DNA of 64,000 nt from BOG-908 sp963848205 (GCA_963848205.1 CAWKCV010000001.1:248001-312000), one strand, 5' to 3'. Numbered from the stretch's first letter, positions 17,466-26,202 are shown. The notes: generated by a model not told the origin, from the letters alone. Translations and numbers: made by a program.

Positions 17466-18155
17466 ATGACGCAGATCGACGACCCAACCCCGATCGGCGA
17501 AGCGGCACCCGCACGACCGCCCGTTGTGGTGAAGAAATACGCCAACCGCCGCCTCTACAACACCGAAAGCTCCAGCTACATCACGTTGGACAACCTGGCC
17601 GACATGGTGCGCGAGGGACGGGATTTTATCGTCTATGACGCGCGCAGCGGCGACGACATCACGCGTGGCGTGCTCACCCAGATCATCGTCGAGGAGGAGA
17701 GCAAGGGCCGCGCGCTGCTGCCCACCGCGTTCCTGCGCCAGCTGATCGGCTTCTACGGCGACAGCCTCGGCGGGATCGTGCCGCGTTATCTCGAGCATAC
17801 GATGACCACCATCGCCCGCCAGCAGGAACAGATGCGCGAGGCGATGCAGCAGACGATCGGCAATCTGCTGCCGCCGGGCCTCGAGGAAATGCGGCGCCAG
17901 AACGTGGCGATGATGGAGCGGGCGATGAGCCTGTTCACGCCATTCTATCGGGCACCCGGTGCGCAGGGGGAGGACGCGCCACCGACGGTCGAGGCGGCTG
18001 CTCCTGACGACCATCACGCCCAAGCCAAGATAGCCGCATTGGAACAGGAGATCGGCCAGCTTCGGCTTTTGCTTGCCGGCCAGCAGCTTGCACGCACCTC
18101 GCCGGGCGAGCCCGCCGAACCTGCCGCCCGCAAGCCGGGCAGTTCAGACACCTGA
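17466..18155 (+). CDS. phaR: Polyhydroxyalkanoate synthesis repressor PhaR
   Basis: Granule- and DNA-binding regulator of PHB metabolism, 229 residues. The N-terminal PHB/PHA accumulation regulator domain is unmistakable: VVKKYANRRLYNTESSSYITLDNLADMVREG. The two PHB-binding repeats follow, then a coiled-coil C-terminus (AKIAALEQEIGQLRLLLAGQQL). It is divergent from the PhaE/PhaC-like pair across 160 bases, where an operator would be expected; I cannot identify the operator itself. Confidence 0.95.
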   Translation: MTQIDDPTPIGEAAPARPPVVVKKYANRRLYNTESSSYITLDNLADMVREGRDFIVYDARSGDDITRGVLTQIIVEEESKGRALLPTAFLRQLIGFYGDSLGGIVPRYLEHTMTTIARQQEQMREAMQQTIGNLLPPGLEEMRRQNVAMMERAMSLFTPFYRAPGAQGEDAPPTVEAAAPDDHHAQAKIAALEQEIGQLRLLLAGQQLARTSPGEPAEPAARKPGSSDT

Positions 18156-18376
18156 TACAAGCACAGATTGTGTTGAAGGCGGTCCGTTCCGGATGCGGTT
18201 GTGTCGCTTCAATTTCCGAATGGTAACCTAATTTGTGTGGTCGCAGGGATTTGTTCGTGGCAGAGTAAAGATGTTGCAACTTCGACGGGAAAAGCTTCAT
18301 GGAGGCACATCCCTGAGTAGGCGGAGTGCCGGCCAATGCCGCACCCGGCGCGGCCTGATTGTTTGGAGGCGGGGAG

Positions 18377-18820
18377 ATGACCGACATCGAGATGCTCGAT
18401 AGGCCAGACGCGGAACAAGACGCGCCCGAGGTGGTCGGCAAGCCAAGTCCACGCGCAAACAACGCAGATCGTCACGTGGGCGCACGCATACGCGAACGCC
18501 GTATCATGCTGGGCCTCTCGCAACAGCAACTCGCGCTGATGATCGGCGTGACCTACCAGCAGGCCCACAAGTACGAGCGCGGTCTGAACCGTATTTCGGC
18601 CGGGCGCCTCTACGATATCGCCAGCGTGCTGAGCGTTCCCATCTCGTGGTTCTTCGAAGGCATGGCCGCCGAGACGGCCAGCGTGGAGATGAGCCCACGC
18701 CAGCGCATGTGCCTGGAACTGGCGCGCAATTTCGCGCTGATCGACAATCTCAAGCACCAGGAAGCGCTGAGCCAGATGGCGCGCGCTCTGGCACAGGAAG
18801 CTGTGGCCGGGAACGGGTAG
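18377..18820 (+). CDS. XRE-family regulator, PraR/PhrR type
   Basis: Small HTH transcription factor of 147 residues. The helix-turn-helix block HVGARIRERRIMLGLSQQQLALMIGVTYQQAHKYERGLNRISAGRLYDIASVL is that of rhizobial PraR/PhrR regulators (growth-state, stress, biofilm genes). ATG 18377 is chosen because GGAGGCGGGGAG lies just upstream; an earlier in-frame TTG at 18359 lies across that ribosome-binding site. A 221-base upstream gap precedes it. A palindromic element begins immediately after its stop. Confidence 0.88.
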   Translation: MTDIEMLDRPDAEQDAPEVVGKPSPRANNADRHVGARIRERRIMLGLSQQQLALMIGVTYQQAHKYERGLNRISAGRLYDIASVLSVPISWFFEGMAAETASVEMSPRQRMCLELARNFALIDNLKHQEALSQMARALAQEAVAGNG

Positions 18821-18863
18821 GAAGGAAGCAGTCCTTTTTTGAAAAAAGGACCAGAAAACTTTT
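18821..18863 (+). repeat. Palindromic element copy 3
   Basis: GTCCTTTTTT-GA-AAAAAAGGAC stem directly after the XRE stop. The far end abuts the convergent yceI stop, so the element fills nearly the whole 49-base gap. Confidence 0.88.
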
Positions 18864-18869
18864 AGTTTC

Positions 18870-19484
18870 TTACTTTTCGAATGCTGCCGAGATCATCAGC
18901 TGAACGTCGTCGCTGACCAGGGGCACATATTTCGTGACCCCGTAGTCGCTGCGCTTGAGCGCGCCGGTCAGCGAAAACCCGACCGTTTCCTTGCGATCCA
19001 GCAGGTTCACACCTGCGCCCACGAACTTGGCATGCAGCGTCAGCGGCTTGGTCACGCCGTGCAGCGTCAGCAGACCGGCCACGTCGGCACTGCCGGCACC
19101 GGTGGACGTGACAGACGTCGAGCGGAAGGTCATCGCGGGATATTTTCCGGCATTCAGCCAGTCGGCGCTCTTCAGCTCATCGTCGAGCTTGGCGCTGGTC
19201 GTCGACACGCTGTCCACAGGCACGCTGATGCTGACCGTCATCGCCTGCGGCTTGTTCGCCACAACGGAAAGTGTGCCCGAGGCGCGGGAGAAATTGCCGT
19301 AGAAAACCGTGAAGCCGAGATGGTTGACGCTGAAGAGCACCTGCGTGTGCCCAGGTTCGACGGCGTAGGTTCCAGGCTTGACGCGCGCCGGATCGTGCGT
19401 GACGGGCGGCGCGGCCGCCATCAGGATCTGCGTGCAGGCGGGCAGGATGAGCACTGCGGCGGCTAGGGCGACGGGGATCTTCAT
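18870..19484 (-). CDS. YceI family periplasmic lipocalin-like protein
   Basis: A 204-residue exported protein with an N-terminal signal (ALAAAVLILPACTQ; the LPAC could be a lipobox). The complete YceI beta-barrel signature follows: YAVEPGHTQVLFSVNHLGFTVFYGNFSRASGTL, SADWLNAGKYPAMTFRST, and KYVPLVSDDVQLMI at the end. YceI proteins bind isoprenoid lipids in the periplasm and respond to base or osmotic stress in E. coli; the role here is unproven. Confidence 0.9.
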   Translation of the reverse strand: MKIPVALAAAVLILPACTQILMAAAPPVTHDPARVKPGTYAVEPGHTQVLFSVNHLGFTVFYGNFSRASGTLSVVANKPQAMTVSISVPVDSVSTTSAKLDDELKSADWLNAGKYPAMTFRSTSVTSTGAGSADVAGLLTLHGVTKPLTLHAKFVGAGVNLLDRKETVGFSLTGALKRSDYGVTKYVPLVSDDVQLMISAAFEK

Positions 19485-19507
19485 GCGGGGGCTCCGTTGT
19501 TGAGCGA

Positions 19508-19550
19508 AAGCAAGCAGTCCTTTTGGAGAAAAGGACCAAAAAACCTTTGC
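19508..19550 (+). repeat. Palindromic element copy 4
   Basis: AAGCAGTCCTTTTGGAGAAAAGGACCAAAAAACC type, 24 bases upstream of the yceI start. It faces copy 5 across about 50 bases. Confidence 0.85.
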
Positions 19551-19600
19551 TCTCGTCTGTCGTTCGAAGACATCGTTTCAAACGAGCGACCGACATCGAA

Positions 19601-19643
19601 GCGAAGGTTTTTTGCTTTGTTTCGGAAAAGAAGGCCTTCCTTA
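19601..19643 (-). repeat. Palindromic element copy 5
   Basis: Reverse-oriented variant copy (GAAGGTTTTTTGCTTTG...AAAAGAAGGCCTTCC) ending at the stop codon of the ChvG-like gene. Confidence 0.78.
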
Positions 19644-21311
19644 CGCCTTCGGCAACCGCACCACAAACCTCGCCCCCAGCACATGCCCATCCGCCCCACG
19701 CCGGTTTTCCGCGCTGATCCGCCCGTGCAGCGCTTCGACGATCTGCCGGCTGATCGACAGGCCAAGGCCCGAATGCCGGCCGAACGTCTCGCCTTCCGGC
19801 CGTTCGGAATAAAACCGGCCGAACACGTGCTCCAGGTTGCTGTCGGGGATGCCAGGACCTTCGTCCTCCACCGAAAGCTCGACCATGCCGCCGGTCTCGC
19901 GGCCGCGCAGGGTAATGGTGCCGCTGGCGGGCGAGAAGCTGTGCGCGTTGCCGATCAGGTTGCGCAGCACCTGTACCAGGCGGCCTTCGACACCCTGGAC
20001 CACGAGCGGTGCGGCCGGCACATCCACGCGCAAATGGGGGTCCGCCTCTGCCCGGGTCGCGTCCGCGATCTCGCCCAGCGCGTGCATGATCGGCACGACA
20101 TCGACGGGCTCGGTGGCGGTGCGGCTCAGCTCGGCGTCGAGCCGGCTCGCGTCGCTGATGTCGGTGATCAGCCGGTCGAGCCGGACCACGTCCTCCTGGA
20201 TGATGGCGAGCAGGCGCGCCTGCGGCAGCGGCTCGCGCACGCGCTTGAGCGTCTCGATGGCGCTGCGGATGGAGCTGAGCGGGTTCTTGATCTCGTGCGC
20301 CACGTCGGCGGCGAACCGCTCGATCGCGTCCATCCGGCCCCATAGTTCGGTGGCCGAGGCCGAGAGCGCCTGGCCGAGCACGCCGATTTCGTCGCGCCGG
20401 CGCAGCAGCGGTGCTGGCACGGCGCCGGTGCGGCCGTGGCCCTCGCGCATGTCGCGTGCCGCGTCGGCCAGCAGCAGGATCGGGCGGGCCAGCGTGAGCG
20501 AGAGATACCAGGAGAGCAGCACCGTCAGGATCAGAGCGCCGAAAAACAGGCCAAGGATCGAGATGCGGATGGCGAACAGGCTGCTGTCCACCTCGACCGC
20601 GTCGCGGGTGAGCTGGACGATGCCCACGGTATGGCGGTCGCGCTCGACGGGTTCGGCGACGGTGACGAGCAGCTGGTTCTCGCGCGTGCGGCGGATCAGC
20701 GGCGGCATTTCGTGGCTGTCGTCGTTGCTGGTCAGCCGCAGCTCCTCGCGCACGTCGGGCTGCCATTCCACGCCGGCGGCACCTTGCGCGCGTGGCGCGT
20801 TGAGCGAGAGGGTGGCGTTGGCGACGCGTGTGTGCGGCAGCCAGGCGAGCACATCGTCATACACACGACTGACCAGGCTCATCACCGGGCTGCGCGGTGC
20901 GGCCGACGGCAGCGGTTCGGTGCGCACCGCGCCCCCTGCCCCGGTGCGCACGCGGCTATCGGCGATCAGGCTGCCGTCGGGCCCGTAGATCTTGGCGCCG
21001 GCGTTGGGCGTGGGGTCGGTCAGGCGGCGCAGCAGCGGGCGCGCGAGGTCGGGCACCAGCACCGGGTTGTTGGGGTCGGACACACGCACGGCGGACTCGC
21101 CCAGCGCGCCCGCATAGATGCGCGCCTGCTCGCGCAGGGCGGCCACTTCGGCTTCCAGCAATCCATCCTGATACTGGTCCAAATAGAGGAGTGCGCCGAG
21201 CAGGAGGGCGAGCGGGACGAAATTGACCAGCAGCACGCGCCAGGTGAGCGGGGACACCCATCTGGCTCGGTGACGTGGGGCGGGGTCTTTCGGCTTGGGG
21301 TCTGGGGGCAT
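19641..21311 (-). CDS. ChvG-like membrane sensor histidine kinase
   Basis: Two-component sensor of 556 residues: an N-terminal membrane segment (VLLVNFVPLALLLGALLYL), a periplasmic domain of about 190 residues, a second membrane segment (about 255-275), HAMP, the phosphoacceptor box FAADVAHEIKNPLSSIRSAIETL, and an ATPase domain (NLIGNAHSFSP, DEGPGIP, GLGLSISRQI). Domain order, the SPLTWRVLLVN start and the stimulus-domain style match ChvG/ExoS, the envelope and acid-stress sensor. The expected partner ChvI is not adjacent: a cold-shock gene and yceI flank it, so it is an orphan in this window. Confidence 0.85.
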   Translation of the reverse strand: MPPDPKPKDPAPRHRARWVSPLTWRVLLVNFVPLALLLGALLYLDQYQDGLLEAEVAALREQARIYAGALGESAVRVSDPNNPVLVPDLARPLLRRLTDPTPNAGAKIYGPDGSLIADSRVRTGAGGAVRTEPLPSAAPRSPVMSLVSRVYDDVLAWLPHTRVANATLSLNAPRAQGAAGVEWQPDVREELRLTSNDDSHEMPPLIRRTRENQLLVTVAEPVERDRHTVGIVQLTRDAVEVDSSLFAIRISILGLFFGALILTVLLSWYLSLTLARPILLLADAARDMREGHGRTGAVPAPLLRRRDEIGVLGQALSASATELWGRMDAIERFAADVAHEIKNPLSSIRSAIETLKRVREPLPQARLLAIIQEDVVRLDRLITDISDASRLDAELSRTATEPVDVVPIMHALGEIADATRAEADPHLRVDVPAAPLVVQGVEGRLVQVLRNLIGNAHSFSPASGTITLRGRETGGMVELSVEDEGPGIPDSNLEHVFGRFYSERPEGETFGRHSGLGLSISRQIVEALHGRISAENRRGADGHVLGARFVVRLPKA

Positions 21312-21327
21312 GCGGGAGGAGTGGTAG

Positions 21328-21373
21328 CAAGGAAGCGTCTTCTTTTCTGAAGAAAAGAAGCAAAAGACTTTTG
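21328..21373 (+). repeat. Palindromic element copy 6
   Basis: Co-varying stem CTTCTTTTCT-GA-AGAAAAGAAG, 17 bases upstream of the ChvG-like start in the divergent region with cspA. Confidence 0.88.
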
Positions 21374-21548
21374 TCTGGCTTTACGGGGCGTTTGACAGTG
21401 TCGCCGGTTTCTGGCCCCAATCGGCGTGTTAACTCGACGCCTTGGCTTGCCTTGCTGCGCGCGCCTGCCGGTCGCCTCCAAAGTCGCCTGACGCCTTGGT
21501 TGGCAAAGTGCCGCCTACTCATGGAGCGGCCCGGGAAGGAACGCGCGC

Positions 21549-21752
21549 ATGGCCAACGGCACTGTCAAATGGTTCAACACCACCAAGGGTTTCGGCTTCA
21601 TCATGCCGAGCGACGGCGGCAAGGACGTATTCGTGCACATCACCGCGGTGCAGGCGGCGGGCCTTCGTGGGCTCAACGACGGTCAGGCGGTGACGTACGA
21701 GGTGGTGATGGAGCGCGGCAAGGCGGCGGCGACCAATTTGAAGATCGTCTGA
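21549..21752 (+). CDS. cspA: Cold-shock family RNA/DNA-binding protein CspA
   Basis: A 67-residue single cold-shock domain that melts RNA secondary structure. RNP1 is KGFGFI and RNP2 is VFVHI, with TVKWFN at the start. GGGAAGGAACG lies upstream of the ATG. The stop overlaps the next start (TGATG), linking it to a lipoprotein gene. Confidence 0.96.
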   Translation: MANGTVKWFNTTKGFGFIMPSDGGKDVFVHITAVQAAGLRGLNDGQAVTYEVVMERGKAAATNLKIV

Positions 21753-22492
21753 TGCGCGCATGCGAACGGCAGCCAGTCCGAGCGCTGCCGGTCGCAGCAC
21801 TCGGCCTAGGCCTTTTGGCGGGTTGCCAAAATGCCTCGTTCCAAAATCCAGAGGCTGCCTTGCCGGGGGTCGCTACCCCGGGAGTGGCCGCATCCTCGCC
21901 GCGAATTGCCAGTTTCGCGTCGGAACTGGCGGGGCCGGACACCTATCTGCCGCCGCTGCCCACCGCGGTCGTGCTGCTGCGGCCGGACAACATGGCGCGC
22001 AACCGCGCTTTCTGCCACGCCGCACTCGTGCTGCCGACGGTGCAGCAGGCCGAAGCTGCCAGCGTGGTCGCGCCGAACATCATCCGCACACGCTGGCTGG
22101 TGCAGATTGCCGACATTCCGCCGGCGCGCGCCGCGGATTGCGATTTCCTGACCGGCACATACGACTACGCCCGCGCCGCGCGCCTGACCGCGAGCATTCG
22201 CCCGGGTTTCGGCGCTTTTACCGGACGCGGCCCGTATCTTCTGATGTTCATCCCCGACAAAGGCGGGCTGCGCGTGGCCGGACTGGACGGCTCGGCCACG
22301 CCGGACGAGGCGATGCCGGCATTTATCGGGAGCTGGGGCAGAGCGCTTGGCCAGACGCAGTTGCAGGTCGCCAACGCGCCGGCCGAACAGCCCGGCATCG
22401 TAAGAAGCCTGTTCGACCTGGTAGGCGCAGTCCTACGCTCAGTCATCGGCGGCACAGCCGGCCTAGTCACCGGCGTGCTGGAAAACGCCTGA
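21752..22492 (+). CDS. Putative lipoprotein of unknown function
   Basis: A 246-residue protein starting at the ATG that overlaps the cspA stop. It has a lipoprotein signal (ALPVAALGLGLLAGC, lipobox LLAGC). The mature part includes CDFLTGTYDYARAARLTASIRP and a GPYLLMFIPDKG segment, with a glycine-rich hydrophobic tail. No family that I recognise. Coupling to cspA suggests co-expression in cold or stationary phase, which is inference. Confidence 0.75.
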   Translation: MRACERQPVRALPVAALGLGLLAGCQNASFQNPEAALPGVATPGVAASSPRIASFASELAGPDTYLPPLPTAVVLLRPDNMARNRAFCHAALVLPTVQQAEAASVVAPNIIRTRWLVQIADIPPARAADCDFLTGTYDYARAARLTASIRPGFGAFTGRGPYLLMFIPDKGGLRVAGLDGSATPDEAMPAFIGSWGRALGQTQLQVANAPAEQPGIVRSLFDLVGAVLRSVIGGTAGLVTGVLENA

Positions 22493-22505
22493 CCGCGACA
22501 GCCAT

Positions 22506-22550
22506 GCAAAAGTTGTTTGCTTCTTTTCTTCAGAAAAGAAGGCTTACTTC
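22506..22550 (-). repeat. Palindromic element copy 7
   Basis: Stem CTTCTTTTCT-TC-AGAAAAGAAG (reverse orientation), ending at the mprF stop. Confidence 0.85.
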
Positions 22551-24555
22551 AAGCCACCGTCCGCACCCGCCGCCGCCCCAACGCGGGCAGCATCGGCAGC
22601 AACACCCCCAGATCCCGCTCCGCCACGCAGCATAAATACCCGCCGCCTGCATGCGCAGACTCGTCCAGCCGCGGCAACCCGTCCGGCCCGAGCGGCACGG
22701 CCGTCAGCCCCAGATCCTGATAGACTTTCAGGAACGCCTCGCCGGCGCGCCAGACGGCGGCGTCGCAGCCTTCCTGCTGGGCCAGGTCGCGCAGGCGCCA
22801 GATGGCGGAGACGCGGTCGCTTTCCACACCGGCGGGGTCGCCCAGGCCCAGGAGCACGCGGCCGACGCGGCGGAACGGGATGCCGGATTTAGCGGCCTCG
22901 CCCATGACCAGGCCATCGGCTTCGGGCGGCGGCAGCGCGCCCAGGGCGGCGTAGCGCAGGCGGGTTTCGGCATTCCATGGCTCGGCGCGCACACGGCCGG
23001 GGCGGATGACCCCCCACAAGGCGGTGAGTGCGAGCAGAACGGCCAGGCCAACGGCGAGGCGGATGGGTGCCGGCGCCTCGCGGGAGAGGACGACGGCCCA
23101 CCAGCTGCTCTGCGCGAGGTTGCGCACGTGCGGCTCGAAGCTCGCCAGCCACACCACGCTGAACAGCAGCGCCAGGACGGGCACCACGGTGCCGGTGCGC
23201 AGCGGATGGCTGAACAGCCGGGCGGCCCGGTAATAGGCGTCGCGGAACGGCGCGATGGAGAGGGCGGCGAGCGTGAGGATGGCCGGCACGAAGGCCGGTT
23301 CGCGCTGGAGTGCGGTGACGCTGGCGCCGGCGAGCAGTGCTGCGATGGTGGCGCCCCAGGCGAGTGTCACGCGTTGCGAGAGGCCGACGGCCAGCATGAT
23401 CAGCGCCGTGCCGATGAGCGAGGGCACGTATTGACCGGCGCTGGACGCGAAGGAGGCGAACTCGGGGTCGATCCAGGAATAGTCCGGATGGGTGTCGAGC
23501 ACGCCGATGGAGAGCAGCATGGCGCCGCAGATGGCGACGCCGCCGGTGCTGGCGGCCACCGCGAGGTCGGGCTCGCTCCAGCGTGCCTGGCCCGGCACGG
23601 CCGGGCCGTCCATCAGGCGCTTGCGGCTGACCAGCACTTCGTTGCCGGCGAACATGGCGCCGGCGATGAACAGCGGGATGACGTAGTAGAACAGCCGGAA
23701 GACGGCGATGGCGCCCAGCACGGTAGGGGCGGCGATATGGGCTTCCTTGAGGCCCAGCAGCATGGCGGTGTCGAACACGCCGAGGCCGCCGGGCACGTTG
23801 GAGACCAGACCCGCGGCGTAGGAGCCGAGATAGACGGCGAGGAAGTGCACCCAGCTCAGGCCGAGGCCGTGCGGCAGGAGCACGTAGAAGATAGAGGCGG
23901 TGAGCGAGACATCCGCGGTGGCGAGTGCGACCTGGGCCAGCGCCATGCGCCAGCCGGGCAGTTCGATTTCGCGGCCGCGCACGTGGATGATGGGGAACAT
24001 GCTGGCCAGCACGACGTAGATGGCGACCACGGCCCACATGGCGGCGCCGGCCAGATACAGCGCCCAGTGCGGCAGCACCTCGCCGAAATAGGGCACCGCG
24101 CGGGGTTCGGTGAACAGGATGATGCCACCCAGGCTCATGCCGCCGAGGCCGAACGTGAGGCTGCTGAAGGCGACAACCTTGCCGATCTGCAGCGTGGTCA
24201 GGCCCCAATGGGCATAGAGGCGGTAGCGCACGGCGGCGCCCGAGACGGCCGCGAAGCCGAGATTGTGGGCGAGCGCGTAGGCGCAGAAGCTGGCGAAGGC
24301 GGTGCGGGCGAAGCCGAGCGGGTGGCCGGCATAGATGGTGGCCAGCTTGTCGTAGAAGGTGAGCAGGCCGTAGCTGAGCACCGTCAGCACGGCCGCTTCC
24401 CATACGGCGCGGGTGGGGATGGCGTGCAGCGCGTGACCCACGTCGCGCACGTTGAGGTGGCGGAATTCGCGTTGGACGACGTAGATCGCGCCGAACAGCA
24501 GCAGCACGCCGAGCACGGCCGGCACGTGGCGCAGCAATCGTTTCAGCATGATCAT
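22549..24555 (-). CDS. MprF-like lysylphosphatidylglycerol flippase/synthase, C-terminally truncated
   Basis: Integral membrane protein of 668 residues. The N-terminal flippase (UPF0104) part is complete: VVQREFRHLNVRDVGHALHAIP, YDKLATIYAGHPL, NLGFAAVSGAAVRYRLYAHWGL, NVPGGLGVFDTAML. Full MprF proteins are about 850 residues with a C-terminal GNAT-like lysyl-transferase. Here the similarity stops soon after its beginning (GDPAGVESDRVSAIWRLRDLAQQEGCDAAVW...YQDLGLTAVPLG), so most of the catalytic domain is missing. ATG 24555 overlaps the last of four micro-ORFs; lysK lies immediately upstream. Confidence 0.82.
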   Translation of the reverse strand: MIMLKRLLRHVPAVLGVLLLFGAIYVVQREFRHLNVRDVGHALHAIPTRAVWEAAVLTVLSYGLLTFYDKLATIYAGHPLGFARTAFASFCAYALAHNLGFAAVSGAAVRYRLYAHWGLTTLQIGKVVAFSSLTFGLGGMSLGGIILFTEPRAVPYFGEVLPHWALYLAGAAMWAVVAIYVVLASMFPIIHVRGREIELPGWRMALAQVALATADVSLTASIFYVLLPHGLGLSWVHFLAVYLGSYAAGLVSNVPGGLGVFDTAMLLGLKEAHIAAPTVLGAIAVFRLFYYVIPLFIAGAMFAGNEVLVSRKRLMDGPAVPGQARWSEPDLAVAASTGGVAICGAMLLSIGVLDTHPDYSWIDPEFASFASSAGQYVPSLIGTALIMLAVGLSQRVTLAWGATIAALLAGASVTALQREPAFVPAILTLAALSIAPFRDAYYRAARLFSHPLRTGTVVPVLALLFSVVWLASFEPHVRNLAQSSWWAVVLSREAPAPIRLAVGLAVLLALTALWGVIRPGRVRAEPWNAETRLRYAALGALPPPEADGLVMGEAAKSGIPFRRVGRVLLGLGDPAGVESDRVSAIWRLRDLAQQEGCDAAVWRAGEAFLKVYQDLGLTAVPLGPDGLPRLDESAHAGGGYLCCVAERDLGVLLPMLPALGRRRVRTVA

Positions 24556-24611
24556 GCCAGGCGCTTCATGTCGGACGCTTCATGTCAGGCGCTTCATCTC
24601 AGGCGCTTCAT
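24552..24611 (-). promoter_or_regulatory. Chain of four coupled micro-ORFs leading into mprF
   Basis: On the minus strand each repeat unit contains a five-codon ORF: MKRLR (start 24611), MKRLT (24597), MKRPT (24583), MKRLA (24569). Each TGA overlaps the next ATG as ATGA, and the last TGA overlaps the mprF ATG at 24555. The chain starts 1 base after the lysK stop. A leader or coupling function is inference. Confidence 0.55.
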
Positions 24612-24613
24612 CT
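24558..24613 (-). repeat. Four 14-bp tandem repeats between lysK and mprF
   Basis: Units 24558-24571, 24572-24585, 24586-24599 and 24600-24613, consensus CAGGCGCTTCATST on the plus strand, each differing at no more than 3 bases. The unit length is not a multiple of three, so each unit resets the reading frame. The lysK stop begins in the last unit. Confidence 0.9.
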
Positions 24614-26202
24614 CAGGCCAGCGCCTGTTGCGGTGCATGCGCCAGACGACGCTCGATCAGCGCCACGGTTTCGGCGATGCCGTAGAGGGCGACGAAGCCG
24701 CCAAAACGCGGACCTTCCTCCTGGCCGAGCAGCACCTGGTAGAGGCACATGAACCAGGCTTTCAGGCTGGGGAAGGGGTGGCGCTTGCCGACGGCATAGA
24801 CCTCGTCCTGGATCGCTTCGGGGGTGGCGCCGGCGGGCAGTGCGGCCAGCGTGCGCGCGAGGTCTTCGAGGCCGGCGCGTTCGGTCTCGTCGGGCGCGCG
24901 GAAGCGCTTCTTCGGGCGCACGAAATCGGCGTAGTACACCACCGCGTGGTCCACCAGGCGGGCCAGGAACGGCTCGGCCTCGGGTGAGGCGTGCGGCAAG
25001 TAGCGGGCGATGAAGCCCCACAGCATTTCGGCGCTCTCGGCGTTGATGACGCTGGCCAGGTTGAGCAGCATGCCGAAGCTGATCGGGCTGCCGGCGCGGT
25101 CGGGTATCTCGCCCAAATGCGCGTGCCAGGCCGGGTTGGCGGGCAGCGAGGCGGAGGCGTCCTCGCTTTCGGCTTCCAGCTTGGCGCGTTCCACGTTGGC
25201 GATGTACTCGTCGGTGGCGCGCGGGATGACGTCGAAATGCAGCTTTTTCGCGCGGTGCGGCTGGTTGAACATGAACTGGCTGAGGCTTTCGGGCGGCGCG
25301 TAACGCAGCCATTCCTCGACGCTGAGGCCGTTTCCCTTGCTCTTGCTGATCTTCTGGCCGCGTTCGTCGAGGAACAGTTCGTAGGTATAGCCGATCGGCG
25401 GCTTTCCGCCGAGGACGCGGCATACCTGGCCGGAGAGCTTGACGCTGTCGATGAGGTCCTTGCCGCTCATCTCGTAATCGACGCCGAGGGCGAACCAGCG
25501 CATCGCCCAATCGGCTTTCCATTGGCATTTGGCGCCGCCGCCGAGCACCGAGGTTTCGAACCGGCGGCCGTTCGCGTCCGTCCAGAAGACGGTGGCGGCC
25601 GCGGCGTCGACCTGGTCGATGCGCACCTGCTCGACCACGCCGGTTTCGGGATGGAGCGGCATGATGGGCGAGTAGGTCTCGCGGCGCTCCGGCCCGAGCG
25701 TGGGCAGGACGACGGCGACCACCTCGTCGAAGGCTTCGAGCACGCGGCGCAACGCGGCGTCGAACACGCCGCGCGCGTAATAGTCGGACGCGGAGGCGAA
25801 TTCGTAATCGAAGCCGAACCGGTCGAGGAAGCCGCGCAGCATGGCGTTGTTATGGTGGCCGAAGCTTTCATGGGTGCCGAACGGGTCGGGGATACGGGTG
25901 AGCGGGCGGCCGAGATGGGCGCGCAGCATGTCGCGGTCGGGCACGTTGTCCGGCACTTTGCGCAGGCCGTCCATGTCGTCGGAGAAGGCCAGCAGGCGGG
26001 AAGGTTTGCCGGTGAGCACGGCGTAGGCATGGCGGACCCAGCTGGTGCGCGCGACTTCGCCGAACGTGCCGATATGCGGCAGGCCGCTGGGGCCGTAGCC
26101 GGTTTCGAACAGCATTTCGCGTTTGCCCATGTCCTCGGCACGCAGCGCGATCTTCTGCGCTTCCTCGAATGGCCAGGCTTTGGGGAGGGGGGTCTCGGTC
26201 AT
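24613..26202 (-). CDS. lysK: Class I lysyl-tRNA synthetase
   Basis: Charges tRNA-Lys with lysine. The archaeal-type class I enzyme, found in many alphaproteobacteria in place of LysS. About 529 residues with the Rossmann-fold signatures GPSGLPHIGTFGE (HIGH) and KISKSKGNG (KMSKS), plus the MRWFALGVDYEMSGKDLIDS core. ATG 26202 (MTETPLPKAW) is preferred over TTG 26211. It is followed within 60 bases by mprF, whose family uses Lys-tRNA as substrate, a meaningful pairing. Confidence 0.95.
   Translation of the reverse strand: MTETPLPKAWPFEEAQKIALRAEDMGKREMLFETGYGPSGLPHIGTFGEVARTSWVRHAYAVLTGKPSRLLAFSDDMDGLRKVPDNVPDRDMLRAHLGRPLTRIPDPFGTHESFGHHNNAMLRGFLDRFGFDYEFASASDYYARGVFDAALRRVLEAFDEVVAVVLPTLGPERRETYSPIMPLHPETGVVEQVRIDQVDAAAATVFWTDANGRRFETSVLGGGAKCQWKADWAMRWFALGVDYEMSGKDLIDSVKLSGQVCRVLGGKPPIGYTYELFLDERGQKISKSKGNGLSVEEWLRYAPPESLSQFMFNQPHRAKKLHFDVIPRATDEYIANVERAKLEAESEDASASLPANPAWHAHLGEIPDRAGSPISFGMLLNLASVINAESAEMLWGFIARYLPHASPEAEPFLARLVDHAVVYYADFVRPKKRFRAPDETERAGLEDLARTLAALPAGATPEAIQDEVYAVGKRHPFPSLKAWFMCLYQVLLGQEEGPRFGGFVALYGIAETVALIERRLAHAPQQALA

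Noticed and set aside
24558..24613. CRISPR-like short direct repeats
   Set aside because: The four 14-bp units are tandem with no spacers and no cas genes nearby; explained instead as tandem duplication.
22651..24987. A 778-residue plus-strand frame antisense to mprF and lysK
   Set aside because: Composition of a shadow frame (His/Gly/Gln/Arg rich, no hydrophobic segments), while the minus strand encodes recognisable MprF and LysRS.
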